20,311 nucleotides of DNA, taken from NCBI GenBank assembly GCA_036390755.1, contig DASWBH010000292.1, positions 1-20,311 of the forward strand. The letters are read 5' to 3'. The stretch comes from DASVHS01 sp036390755. Its GTDB lineage: Bacteria > Acidobacteriota > Thermoanaerobaculia > Gp7-AA8. A model generated the notes under the pieces. It made no database searches. It was given only the letters and a program-made list of their open reading frames with translations, and had not been told where the DNA came from. The translations under genes were made by a program, and so were the position numbers. Below, one piece after another: positions 1-6,570 of the stretch; positions within the stretch are counted from its first letter, which is position 1; each line of letters begins with the position of its first letter.

Positions 1-1526
1 GACGAATCCAGACCGCCGATCATTGCGCTGAGGACTTCATGCGCGGAGCGGCCGTTGTAGAGCGGCGCGATGAGCGGCTGCACGATCGAGACGGAGCCGT
101 CGTGGCCGCGCGCGTCGCTCCACGTCTCGAGGTAATGCGTCTCCGGGATGTGCCAGTGAACGTCGAACGACGTCTCGTCGTAGTACAGGCTGAGGTGGGC
201 GCGGAACGGGACCTTGTTCAGCGCGCTGCGGAATTGGAAATCGGGCGGCGCGTCGAACACCGGATTACCGCCGACGATGATGAGCGCATTGACGCGGCCG
301 GCGTTCATGTCGGCGACGAGCTGGCGCAACGACTCGAGCTGATTCACAGGCGTGACTTCGACCGGATCGGTGAACGTGATCGTCGTGCCGTGATTGCCCA
401 GCGCCTGATTCATCGCGTGTGCGATCGCATGCACGGCCGGCGGTTGCTCGTCGCCGGCGACCACGACGCTCATGCCGCGGTTCGCGAGCAGGTCGCGCGC
501 AATCGCAGCGATCCATTGCGGCGCCGATGGCGAAGCCGTGCCGAGGCCGATGGCGCCGGCGAGCGCACGCGCCAGTCCTTCGACTTCTGACGGCTTGACA
601 GGGAAGCGATGGTCGGCGATGCCGCCGGTCTGCGTCGCCATCGACTCGACGACGTACAGCCGGTTCATTCCGTTCGTGTGCGCGCGGCGGACCCGCCGGC
701 GCAGCATGAACTCGCGCGCGTAGCGGAGATGGCCGGGACCTTCGCCGAGGAAGTCCGATGCGAGCGACACGACGACGTTCGCGCGCTCGAAGTGATAAAC
801 GGGATTGATGTAGCCGCCGAAGGCCAGCCGCGCACCTTCGCGCGCGTTGTCACCGCTCGCGGCTTCCCACTGGTGCCAGCGCGATCCGGGATATTGCGTC
901 AGCACCTGCTGGATTTGCGCGCCGAGCGTCGGCGACGTGATCGTCTGCGTGAGGATGCGTAGACCGGATCCATTCGTCTTCGCGGCGTTGAGAACCGGCT
1001 GCAGCGCGCCGATGAACTCGCTCCACGTCGAGATCTCGCCGAGCCTGCGCACGACCTGCGAGCGCTCGGGATCGTACAGGCCGAGGATCGACGCCTGCAT
1101 GAACGCGTCGGAGGCGCCGAGGGACGACGGATGATCGGGGTTGCCCTCGATCTTCGTGGGCCGGCCCATGTGGCTCTCGACGAGGATGCCGCGGGCGTAG
1201 CCGCCGTGCGTCATCGCACTGGCGAAGAAAATCGGCTTGCCGGGGATGAGGTTCTCCGGCTGATTGACGTACGGAATGATCTTCTGGTCGGGCTGCGAGC
1301 ACGCCGCGAGGCCGGCCATGGCGATGGACGCGCCCATCAGCTTGACGAAGTCGCGGCGATCGACGCCGTAGTCGAGCGCGAGCGCCTGCTGCGGAAACTC
1401 GTCGTGCATGAAGTCGTCGAAGACTTCGCTGCGCGTCAACTGCTCCAGGCTCCGCCAGTACTCGGGGTTCTTCGTATCCCCGATGCGTTGCCGGAAATCG
1501 CTGAAGGTCAGTTTCTTCTCGTCCAT
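1..1526 (-). CDS. actB: Alternative Complex III subunit ActB, N-terminal part (cut by left edge)
   Basis: The frame stays open from the ATG at 1526 to the left edge (508 codons), so the 3' end is missing. The protein starts MDEKKLTF and has a long N-terminal region before a twin-arginine-like motif (DRRDFVKLMG, R57-R58), a short hydrophobic run and a lipobox-like LAAC (C76). This is the TAT-variant signal of ActB/HybA-like proteins. The following region (AMTHGGYARGILVESHMGRP, then EGNPDHP) resembles the molybdopterin-oxidoreductase fold. In known ActB this domain binds no molybdenum cofactor, and the iron-sulfur domain follows, here outside the window. It would sit on the periplasmic side of Alternative Complex III, passing electrons from quinol to cytochrome c. 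It begins 4 nt after the actA stop, so the two are co-transcribed. The identification rests on the signal type and the actA neighbour. Confidence 0.88.
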   Translation of the reverse strand, partial: MDEKKLTFSDFRQRIGDTKNPEYWRSLEQLTRSEVFDDFMHDEFPQQALALDYGVDRRDFVKLMGASIAMAGLAACSQPDQKIIPYVNQPENLIPGKPIFFASAMTHGGYARGILVESHMGRPTKIEGNPDHPSSLGASDAFMQASILGLYDPERSQVVRRLGEISTWSEFIGALQPVLNAAKTNGSGLRILTQTITSPTLGAQIQQVLTQYPGSRWHQWEAASGDNAREGARLAFGGYINPVYHFERANVVVSLASDFLGEGPGHLRYAREFMLRRRVRRAHTNGMNRLYVVESMATQTGGIADHRFPVKPSEVEGLARALAGAIGLGTASPSAPQWIAAIARDLLANRGMSVVVAGDEQPPAVHAIAHAMNQALGNHGTTITFTDPVEVTPVNQLESLRQLVADMNAGRVNALIIVGGNPVFDAPPDFQFRSALNKVPFRAHLSLYYDETSFDVHWHIPETHYLETWSDARGHDGSVSIVQPLIAPLYNGRSAHEVLSAMIGGLDS

Positions 1527-1530
1527 CGCC

Positions 1531-2178
1531 CTAGTAGTGACACGTCGAGCAGTGCGTGAGTCTCTGGATGTTGTATTCCTTGACGAGCTTCGGCCCGAGC
1601 TCGGACTGGTTGACCGGTACGTAGTCCATGCGGAAGACCTGATCGCGCGGGCGCACGAACTGTTCCGGCGCGCGATGACAGCTCAGGCACCACTGCATCG
1701 TGAGCGGCGCGGCCTGATACATCAGGTTCATCTTGTCGACCCGGCCGTGGCAGCTCGCACAGCCGATGCCTTTGGCGACGTGAATGCTGTGGTTGAAGTG
1801 GACGTAGTCGGGAAGCCGGTGCACGCGACGCCACACCAGCGGACGTCCGGTAGCGTAGCTGGAGCGCACGGGCTCGAGCATTTGCGCGGTCGTCCAGATC
1901 TGTGCGTGGCAGTTCATGCACGTGGACGTCGGCGGGATGCCGGCGAAATTCGATGTCTCCACCGAGGTGTGGCAGTAGCGGCAGTCGATGCCCAGGCCGC
2001 CGACGTGATGCTGATGGCTGAAGGGGACGACCTGCTCGCGCTCGATCCCCTGATTCGTGAAGTACGGCGAGCGCACGATTCCGCCGATGGCCCAGAGAAC
2101 AAAACCTGCGATGAAGATCGCGCCGAAGATCGTGACGCGAGAGATGGTGTTCGCGCTGCGATGGAAAATCTGCGCCAT
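1531..2178 (-). CDS. actA: Alternative Complex III pentaheme cytochrome c subunit ActA
   Basis: This 215-residue protein has one N-terminal membrane helix (about residues 15-36), which anchors it facing the periplasm. It carries exactly five CxxCH heme c motifs: CRYCH (66-70), CMNCH (87-91), CASCH (140-144), CLSCH (164-168) and CSTCH (210-214), the last ending the protein. Several extra histidines (HQHH, HFNH) can serve as distal ligands. Pentaheme ActA of Alternative Complex III matches this size and architecture, and actB follows immediately. The ATG at 2178 has no Shine-Dalgarno-like sequence; the leader just upstream is AT-rich. The gene is probably first in the act operon. Heme attachment would depend on the ccm operon about 4 kb upstream on the same strand. 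Confidence 0.92.
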   Translation of the reverse strand: MAQIFHRSANTISRVTIFGAIFIAGFVLWAIGGIVRSPYFTNQGIEREQVVPFSHQHHVGGLGIDCRYCHTSVETSNFAGIPPTSTCMNCHAQIWTTAQMLEPVRSSYATGRPLVWRRVHRLPDYVHFNHSIHVAKGIGCASCHGRVDKMNLMYQAAPLTMQWCLSCHRAPEQFVRPRDQVFRMDYVPVNQSELGPKLVKEYNIQRLTHCSTCHY

Positions 2179-2253
2179 TTAAAAGTTCAAATTCAACAAC
2201 GCGGGGAGCAGCTGCAGGAGCTGCGTCTGCCTCGGGCCCGCCAGCGGTGCGCG

Positions 2254-2281
2254 ATTCTACCGAAATTCACCGAGCACGCAA
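2254..2281 (-). promoter_or_regulatory. Candidate promoter of the act operon
   Basis: Reading the minus strand there is TTGCGT (2281-2276), a 16-bp spacer and TAGAAT (2259-2254). The -10 matches TATAAT at 5 of 6 positions; the -35 is weak, at 3 of 6. Transcription would start near 2247, giving a leader of about 70 nt before actA. That leader contains a small GCAGCT/AGCTGC hairpin (2208-2224). This is pattern evidence only. Confidence 0.4.
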
Positions 2282-2325
2282 CAGATGCAAATTCAGTGAC
2301 GGGCGAGACGGTAGGGTGTGCGGAA

Positions 2326-2402
2326 GGATGAGGGATGAGGGATGAGGGATGAGGGATGAGGGATGAGGGATGAGGGATGAGGGATGAGGGATGAAGGATG
2401 AA
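2326..2402. repeat. Tandem heptamer array, 11 units of GGATGAG/GGATGAA
   Basis: Nine perfect GGATGAG units (2326-2388) are followed by two GGATGAA units (2389-2402) without interruption. The array lies in the spacer between actA and the DUF502 gene. On the plus strand every frame of this repeat meets a TGA; on the minus strand it is open. The rest of the 2179-2455 spacer holds the likely act promoter and the inverted array at 2418-2445; I see no gene in it. Confidence 0.97.
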
Positions 2403-2417
2403 TCAGAACCAGCGTTG

Positions 2418-2445
2418 TTCATCCTTCCTCCTTCATCCTTCATCC
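2418..2445. repeat. Inverted heptamer array (TTCATCC x4, one variant)
   Basis: Four units, TTCATCC, TTCCTCC, TTCATCC and TTCATCC, are the reverse complement of the GGATGAA units at 2389-2402, separated from them by 15 nt. As RNA from the minus strand this can fold into a purine/pyrimidine stem just 3' of the DUF502 gene. It could mark the end of the thiamin operon transcript, although no T-run follows. The terminator role is an inference. Confidence 0.85.
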
Positions 2446-2455
2446 TTCCGTTGCA

Positions 2456-2998
2456 TCACACCCTTGACACTCCGCCCGAAACCACCAGCGCCATGATGCT
2501 GGCGCTGTCCGCATCCAAACGCTCGACGTGTTCCCGCGGGACGACCACCAGCGCGCCGGCCATGCTGTACGAAAACGGCAGGTAGACGGCGACGTCGCCG
2601 GGCAGGGAGAGGAAGGCGAGGTCGTCCTGCGTCACGAAGCCGAGCGCGCGCACGTCCGCCCACGGCGAGAGCAGCACGGCGACCGGTTTGTCGAAGCGCT
2701 TCTTGTCGCCGACGAACGCCTCGAGCAGGTCCTTGATCGCCGCGTAGATGATCCTCACCACCGGCGCCCGCGTGAACACCGCCTCGGTCAATCGCAGAAC
2801 GCTGCGGCCGACGATGTTGCCGCCCAGCGCGCCGATGACGATCGTGCCGCCGAGCAGAATCAGCAGGCCGAGGCCGGGTGTGGGGAGGACTAGGAGGCTG
2901 TTGAGTTTGATGAAAGCCTCGTACAGGATGTAGATCGTCACGGCGATCGGCACGACGATGACCAGTCCGCGCAGGAAGTTCTTCACAAGCCAGTTCAT
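2456..2998 (-). CDS. DUF502 family membrane protein
   Basis: The protein has 180 residues. Two N-terminal membrane helices (about 8-28 and 42-64) are followed by a soluble domain. That domain has family features: GRSVLRLTEAVFTRAPVVRIIY in the middle, GFVTQDD near residue 120, and a C-terminal ALVVSGGVSRV close to the usual VVSGG ending. This matches the uncharacterised DUF502 family in length and order. Its biochemical role is not known, so I assign none. The ATG at 2998 overlaps the TGA of the upstream kinase gene (ATGA), so it is translationally coupled to the TPP-riboswitch operon and is its last gene. Whether it acts in thiamin handling or is only co-transcribed cannot be told from sequence. 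Confidence 0.88.
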   Translation of the reverse strand: MNWLVKNFLRGLVIVVPIAVTIYILYEAFIKLNSLLVLPTPGLGLLILLGGTIVIGALGGNIVGRSVLRLTEAVFTRAPVVRIIYAAIKDLLEAFVGDKKRFDKPVAVLLSPWADVRALGFVTQDDLAFLSLPGDVAVYLPFSYSMAGALVVVPREHVERLDADSASIMALVVSGGVSRV

Positions 2999-3537
2999 AA
3001 GTTGTCGGTTGTCGGTTGTCGGTTGTCGCCGATGGCAACGACGGCCGAACGGAACCGCTCCTCCCAGTTGCCGCTAATGATCACCCATCGCGTCTCGAAT
3101 TCGTCGAGCGCGCAGCGGAAGGCGTCGAAAAGGTCCTCGCGACCCCCGCCGCCGCTGTCGCGCGCCGAGTCCGCAATCCACGGCACGTCCGTGTCCATGA
3201 GCAGGTAGAGATCCGACCGTCGCTTCCACGCTTCGTCTACCACCCAGCCCGGAACGCGGCCGTAGTAATGCCGCGAGTAGGCGACCGTGCTGATCAAGTC
3301 GGTGTCATGCAGGACGACACCTGCGATCTGCGATCCCCGATCTGCGATCTCGATCTGGCCTCGCGCGATGTGCTCGACGTCGTCGTACGAGAGCTGGTTC
3401 GCGCGTTCGAGCGCGTACTGGCGCGCGAACTCCGGCGTCCACGGGGCGTTGAAGTGCTTCGCCAGACGCTGGGCGAGCTCGCTCTTGCCGGTCGACTCCG
3501 GCCCGATCAGGCAGACGCGGCGAGCGAGCGCTTCCAA
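2995..3537 (-). CDS. NadR-like P-loop kinase, candidate thiamin (vitamin) kinase
   Basis: The chosen start is TTG at 3537, giving 180 residues beginning MEALARRVCLIG. Upstream codons in this frame lie inside the transporter gene, and GAAGG sits about 10 nt before the TTG. Walker A is GPESTGKS (12-19), followed by EFARQY, a DTDLISTVAYS motif and an LMDTDVPWIADSARD motif. This is the signature of the ribosylnicotinamide-kinase domain of NadR, without the NMN adenylyltransferase domain. The family phosphorylates a vitamin taken up by a PnuC transporter, trapping it in the cytoplasm. Because the operon is led by a TPP riboswitch, thiamin is a likelier substrate here than nicotinamide riboside; that is inference. 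Two heptamer repeats lie inside the gene (3321-3348 and 3001-3028), the second forming the C-terminal tail DNRQPTTDNL. The gene overlaps its neighbours at both ends. Confidence 0.85.
   Translation of the reverse strand: MEALARRVCLIGPESTGKSELAQRLAKHFNAPWTPEFARQYALERANQLSYDDVEHIARGQIEIADRGSQIAGVVLHDTDLISTVAYSRHYYGRVPGWVVDEAWKRRSDLYLLMDTDVPWIADSARDSGGGGREDLFDAFRCALDEFETRWVIISGNWEERFRSAVVAIGDNRQPTTDNL
3001..3028. repeat. GTTGTCG heptamer x4 at the 3' end of the kinase gene
   Basis: Four perfect GTTGTCG units encode, on the minus strand, the last residues of the kinase (DNRQPTTDN). Since 7 and 3 share no factor, all three frames of this strand read the same cyclic TTDNRQP peptide without stops. 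The same family occurs at 13174-13201 and, decayed, at 7974-7987. Confidence 0.95.
3321..3348. repeat. CTGCGAT heptamer x4 inside the kinase gene
   Basis: Units are CTGCGAT, CTGCGAT, CCCCGAT, CTGCGAT, followed by a shortened CTCGAT. On the minus strand they encode IEIADRGSQIAG, between the IARGQ helix and the DTD motif of the kinase. This is a third heptamer family, also open in all frames. Confidence 0.85.
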
Positions 3538-4073
3538 TCGATGATGCCCTTCACACAAAGCACGCAGAACAACGCGTAGAGCAGAGCGCTCAGGTTGCGG
3601 TGGCTGAACGCGAACAGCGGGACGTAGATGATGTCGACGGCGAGCCAGATCAGCCAGTTCTCGAGGAGTTTCTCGTTGAGCATCCACTGGCCGACGATGC
3701 TGAACGCAGTCGTCACCGCGTCAGAGAACGGCGCCGAGCCGCTGACGACTTTCAGGAGCCACATCAGCGCGGCGGTCAGGACGACTCCGGCGATGATGCA
3801 GCCGATCCACTGCCGCCGGGTCGTGCGGCGCACGTGCAGCTCGCTCTTGTTTGCCCCGCCGTGCAGCCACTCGTACCAGCCGTGGATCGACAGGACGAAG
3901 TAGATGACCTGCAGCCCGGCGTTCGCGTAGAGCCGCGACTGGTAGAACACGACGGCGTAGAGGATCACGCTTGCGATGCCGGTCGGCCATGTCCACATGT
4001 TCTCCTTGATCGCCAGCCAGACGTTGACCAGCGTGAAGACGACCGCGGCGATCTCGAGCGGCGACCACTCCAC
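3507..4073 (-). CDS. pnuT: PnuC-family vitamin transporter, probably PnuT (thiamin)
   Basis: This 188-residue, strongly hydrophobic protein has about six to seven membrane helices. It carries the PnuC-family signature: NVWLAIKENMWTWPTGIAS, then YQSRLYANAGLQVIYF and GWYEWL. PnuC-type proteins are SWEET-like facilitated-diffusion channels for vitamins in the inner membrane, with uptake driven by phosphorylation inside. The substrate cannot be read from the sequence. Placement between a TPP-riboswitch-led TonB receptor and a NadR-like kinase points to thiamin (PnuT). The start is GTG at 4073, sharing one base with the TAG of the receptor gene. The 3' end overlaps the kinase gene by 31 nt. Both arrangements suggest translational coupling. 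The alternative is nicotinamide riboside transport. Confidence 0.85.
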   Translation of the reverse strand: MEWSPLEIAAVVFTLVNVWLAIKENMWTWPTGIASVILYAVVFYQSRLYANAGLQVIYFVLSIHGWYEWLHGGANKSELHVRRTTRRQWIGCIIAGVVLTAALMWLLKVVSGSAPFSDAVTTAFSIVGQWMLNEKLLENWLIWLAVDIIYVPLFAFSHRNLSALLYALFCVLCVKGIIDWKRSLAASA

Positions 4074-6349
4074 TATCGTCTGAAGTCGACCATCACGGTG
4101 AAGTTCCGCGTCGCCTGCGGGAAGTAGAACGACGTGCCGCTCAGCGTCTCCGCGCCCGCCGGCGACTTCGTGAGGAAGGCGAAATCGTAGCCGTTCGCAT
4201 ACACCCGCCGATTGTTCAGGATGTTGTTCGCCTGCAGCGTCACGCGTGTGGACCGCGACAGAGCGACCGAGGCGTTGCCGTCGAGAGTGAAGAAGTGGGG
4301 CGTCACGAAGTCCGGGTTGTCCGTGTTGTCGAGGAACGAGCGGCCGACGTAGCGCCCCGTCAGTCCGGCGCCGAATGAGGAGAGCGGCGAGTACTCGATC
4401 ATCTCGCTCACGATCAGCGACGGCGTGAGCACCGGCTCGACGTTGTGATACGTGACCGGCTCGCTGCCGACGAAGTTCCCGTCTGCGTCCAACACGTCAT
4501 AGAACTGCGTCCATGTGCGAATGCGGTTCCGGCTGATGTTCCCGACCGTGCGGAAGCGCAGCGCGGAGGTCGCGTCGAACGTTGCGTCGACCTCGAGTCC
4601 GCGCCGGTAGCTGCGATCGACATTCCGGCGCAGCAGCAGACCGATGTCCGACAACTCCCCGGTCGAGGCGATCTCGTTGCGGAACTCCATCGCGTACACG
4701 TCCGCTTTCACGGCGAATCGCGGTCCGTGGAAGTCGACGCCGCTCTCGAAATCGAGCAGCCGCTCAGGACGGACCGCGTGCAGATCGTGCGCGAAGGAGG
4801 CGTTGTCTTCCCCCTGGAACATGTCATTGCGCGTCGGCTCGCGCGTGGAGAGGCCGACCGAACCGTAGACGCTGGCCCGCGACGACAGATCGCGCCGCGC
4901 GCCGAGCTTCGGATTGAAGAATGTCCAGCGGATCGGATCGATGTGAACGTCGCCGTGGTAGTGGAAGTCGGTGTAGCGCAGCTGCGCATCGCCGTAGAAG
5001 TGCCACGCGCCGCGATCGACGTTCGCCTTCGCGAACGCGTTCGCCTCGCCTTTGGTGCCGTAGTTGAAGTAGTCGCGCGGGCCGCCGACGAGATCGCGCG
5101 TGTGCTCGCGGCGGAACTCGTTGACGTGCACGCCGTAGCTCATCGTCAGCGGACCTCGGTTGCGGCTATACGTGAGCATCGAGCCGACGAGCATGCCGTC
5201 GAGACCGTACTGGCGGAGATCGATGCGGTTTGCCTCGTCGTCGAACAGGCGGTACCAGCCGTAGCCGCGCTGATAAAACGTCGACACGGTCAGCGAGTCG
5301 CCGTTCGCGAGCGACTTCAGATACTGCACGTTCGCCAGGTCGTAGCCGAAGCTGTCGCGCTCGTCGGGCTGCATCGGGTTCGCGCGCAGATCGCTCGCGA
5401 GCGTCTCCGCATCCGCGGCGGTGAACGAGAGGTGCTGCCGCTCGTGTCCGCTGAATCCGGTGATGCGCCACTGCGAGGACTCGCCCTGCTTCGCCGCGCT
5501 GAAGAAGACGTTGTGCTGGTTCGTGCCGGACGATTCGCGGAAGCCGTTCGTGTCGTTGCCGGATAACCGCGCGTAGAGCTCGAAACCGCCGGGCAGCGCG
5601 CCGGACTGATACCCGAGTGTCGCGAAGCGCGAGCCGAATGACCCGGTGGCGACGCGCGCGGTCGTCTGCGGCGTCTGGCTGAGATCGAGGCTCTCGAGGT
5701 TCACCGATCCGCCGAACGACGGCGAGCCGACGGTCGACGTCCCCACGCCGCGCTGCACCTGGATGCTCTGCAGCGACTCCGCGAGATCGGGAAAGTCGAC
5801 GAAGAACACGCCCATGTCCTCGGAATCGGCGAGCGGAACTCCGTCGAGCGTGAAGTTGATGCGCGTCGGACTGACGCCGCGCAGGTTGAAGTACGAGTAG
5901 CCGGCGTTGCCGGACCCCGACTCTGCCCAGGCGTTGATCGAAGGCACTTCGCGCAGCAGCAGCGGAATGTCCTGCTGGGTGTAATGCCGAACGATCTCCT
6001 GCCGGTCCACATCCGTCTTCGTCACCGGCACCGGCTCCTCGGCTCGAATGCCGGAGACGACGATCGACTCCGCGACTTTCGTGGTGAGCACGACCTCGAG
6101 CGCGTGCTCCGTGTCCGCAACACGGCGTTCGGTCGCGAATCCGGCCCGGCTGATCGCGATCGCGTACGAGCCGGGTGGGACTTCGATGGAGAACGAGCCG
6201 TCGGCCGCGCTCTCGATCGATTTCACACTCGCAATCGCGACGGATGCACCGGCCACCGGTTGACCGGCGGCGTCACGGACGATGCCGTGAATCGTCGCGG
6301 CGGACGCTGAAGTAACAATGAGAAATGAGAAGACGAATGATCGGAACAC
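4073..6349 (-). CDS. TonB-dependent outer-membrane receptor, probably for thiamin
   Basis: This 758-residue receptor has the full architecture. A signal peptide covers about residues 1-17 (FVFSFLIVTSASA). A carboxypeptidase-regulatory-like domain follows (about 18-92, HGIVRDAAGQPVAGASVAI). A possible TonB box (ESIVVSG) comes next. The plug domain has INFTLDGVPL and IQVQRGVGTSTVGSPSFGGSVNL. A long beta-barrel ends with an aromatic-rich strand (FTVMVDFRR). It would import a ligand across the outer membrane using TonB/ExbBD, which are not in the window. The start is GTG at 6349, with AAAGG 6 nt upstream inside the riboswitch P1 stem. The TPP riboswitch directly upstream makes thiamin, or a phosphate ester of it, the likely ligand. 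The barrel sequence itself does not reveal the substrate. Confidence 0.9.
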   Translation of the reverse strand: MFRSFVFSFLIVTSASAATIHGIVRDAAGQPVAGASVAIASVKSIESAADGSFSIEVPPGSYAIAISRAGFATERRVADTEHALEVVLTTKVAESIVVSGIRAEEPVPVTKTDVDRQEIVRHYTQQDIPLLLREVPSINAWAESGSGNAGYSYFNLRGVSPTRINFTLDGVPLADSEDMGVFFVDFPDLAESLQSIQVQRGVGTSTVGSPSFGGSVNLESLDLSQTPQTTARVATGSFGSRFATLGYQSGALPGGFELYARLSGNDTNGFRESSGTNQHNVFFSAAKQGESSQWRITGFSGHERQHLSFTAADAETLASDLRANPMQPDERDSFGYDLANVQYLKSLANGDSLTVSTFYQRGYGWYRLFDDEANRIDLRQYGLDGMLVGSMLTYSRNRGPLTMSYGVHVNEFRREHTRDLVGGPRDYFNYGTKGEANAFAKANVDRGAWHFYGDAQLRYTDFHYHGDVHIDPIRWTFFNPKLGARRDLSSRASVYGSVGLSTREPTRNDMFQGEDNASFAHDLHAVRPERLLDFESGVDFHGPRFAVKADVYAMEFRNEIASTGELSDIGLLLRRNVDRSYRRGLEVDATFDATSALRFRTVGNISRNRIRTWTQFYDVLDADGNFVGSEPVTYHNVEPVLTPSLIVSEMIEYSPLSSFGAGLTGRYVGRSFLDNTDNPDFVTPHFFTLDGNASVALSRSTRVTLQANNILNNRRVYANGYDFAFLTKSPAGAETLSGTSFYFPQATRNFTVMVDFRR

Positions 6350-6354
6350 CGTTT

Positions 6355-6428
6355 GCCTTTCCTACGCCGGTCTCAACCGGTTCAGGTTCGAAGGGTTTGA
6401 TCTCAGGCCGTGAAGGCCACCCCCAGGC
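6355..6428 (-). promoter_or_regulatory. TPP riboswitch (THI element)
   Basis: Read on the minus strand, the order of conserved blocks matches the THI element. These are GGGGGTGG, a short GGCC/GGCC arm, CTGAGA (the pyrimidine-binding motif), ACCCTT, GAACCTGA, an ACCGG/CCGG arm and GCGTAGG. The P1 helix can form from GCCT (6428-6425) and AGGC (6358-6355). The 3' P1 strand contains the AAAGG ribosome site of the receptor gene (6360-6356), 6 nt before its GTG. TPP binding would therefore hide the ribosome site and switch off translation when thiamin pyrophosphate is plentiful. A TACAAT (6451-6446) upstream is a possible -10 box; no good -35 is visible. Confidence 0.93.
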
Positions 6429-6460
6429 GAATTCCCTGCGCGAAGATTGTATGACGAACT

Positions 6461-6551
6461 GTCATTCTGAGCCGCGAAGACGGCGAAGAATCTGGGAGGG
6501 GGCGCGATTCCACCGCCCAGATTCTTCGCGCTCTGCGGCGCTCAGAATGAC
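6461..6551. repeat. 91-bp hairpin element, copy 1
   Basis: The outer stem is GTCATTCTGAG (6461-6471) with CTCAGAATGAC (6541-6551). The inner stem is GAAGAATCTGGG (6485-6496) with CCCAGATTCTTC (6516-6527). It lies 19 nt past the ccmI stop and just before the thiamin operon promoter, so it separates two minus-strand operons. It is 76/91 identical to copy 2 (16205-16295, opposite strand). A small GTCATTATGAC palindrome (6556-6566) sits beside it. Confidence 0.95.
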
Positions 6552-6570
6552 GGGCGTCATTATGACTTCG

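Noticed and set aside
2326..2445. Heptamer arrays as a CRISPR or replication iteron
   Set aside because: Units are contiguous 7-mers with no spacers, and there is no initiator gene, DnaA box cluster or cas gene nearby.
2433..3038. 201-codon minus-strand frame overlapping DUF502, containing ATTDNRQPTTYE
   Set aside because: Its open start comes from the GTTGTCG heptamer, which is open in all frames; the rest is a shadow of DUF502.
3538..3687. Longer kinase start with 50 extra residues
   Set aside because: Those codons lie entirely within the transporter gene, give an Arg-rich peptide unlike the family, and would place Walker A too far from the N-terminus.
4445..5566. 373-codon plus-strand frame opposite the TonB receptor
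   Set aside because: Same composition artefact; the receptor frame has signal peptide, plug and barrel features.
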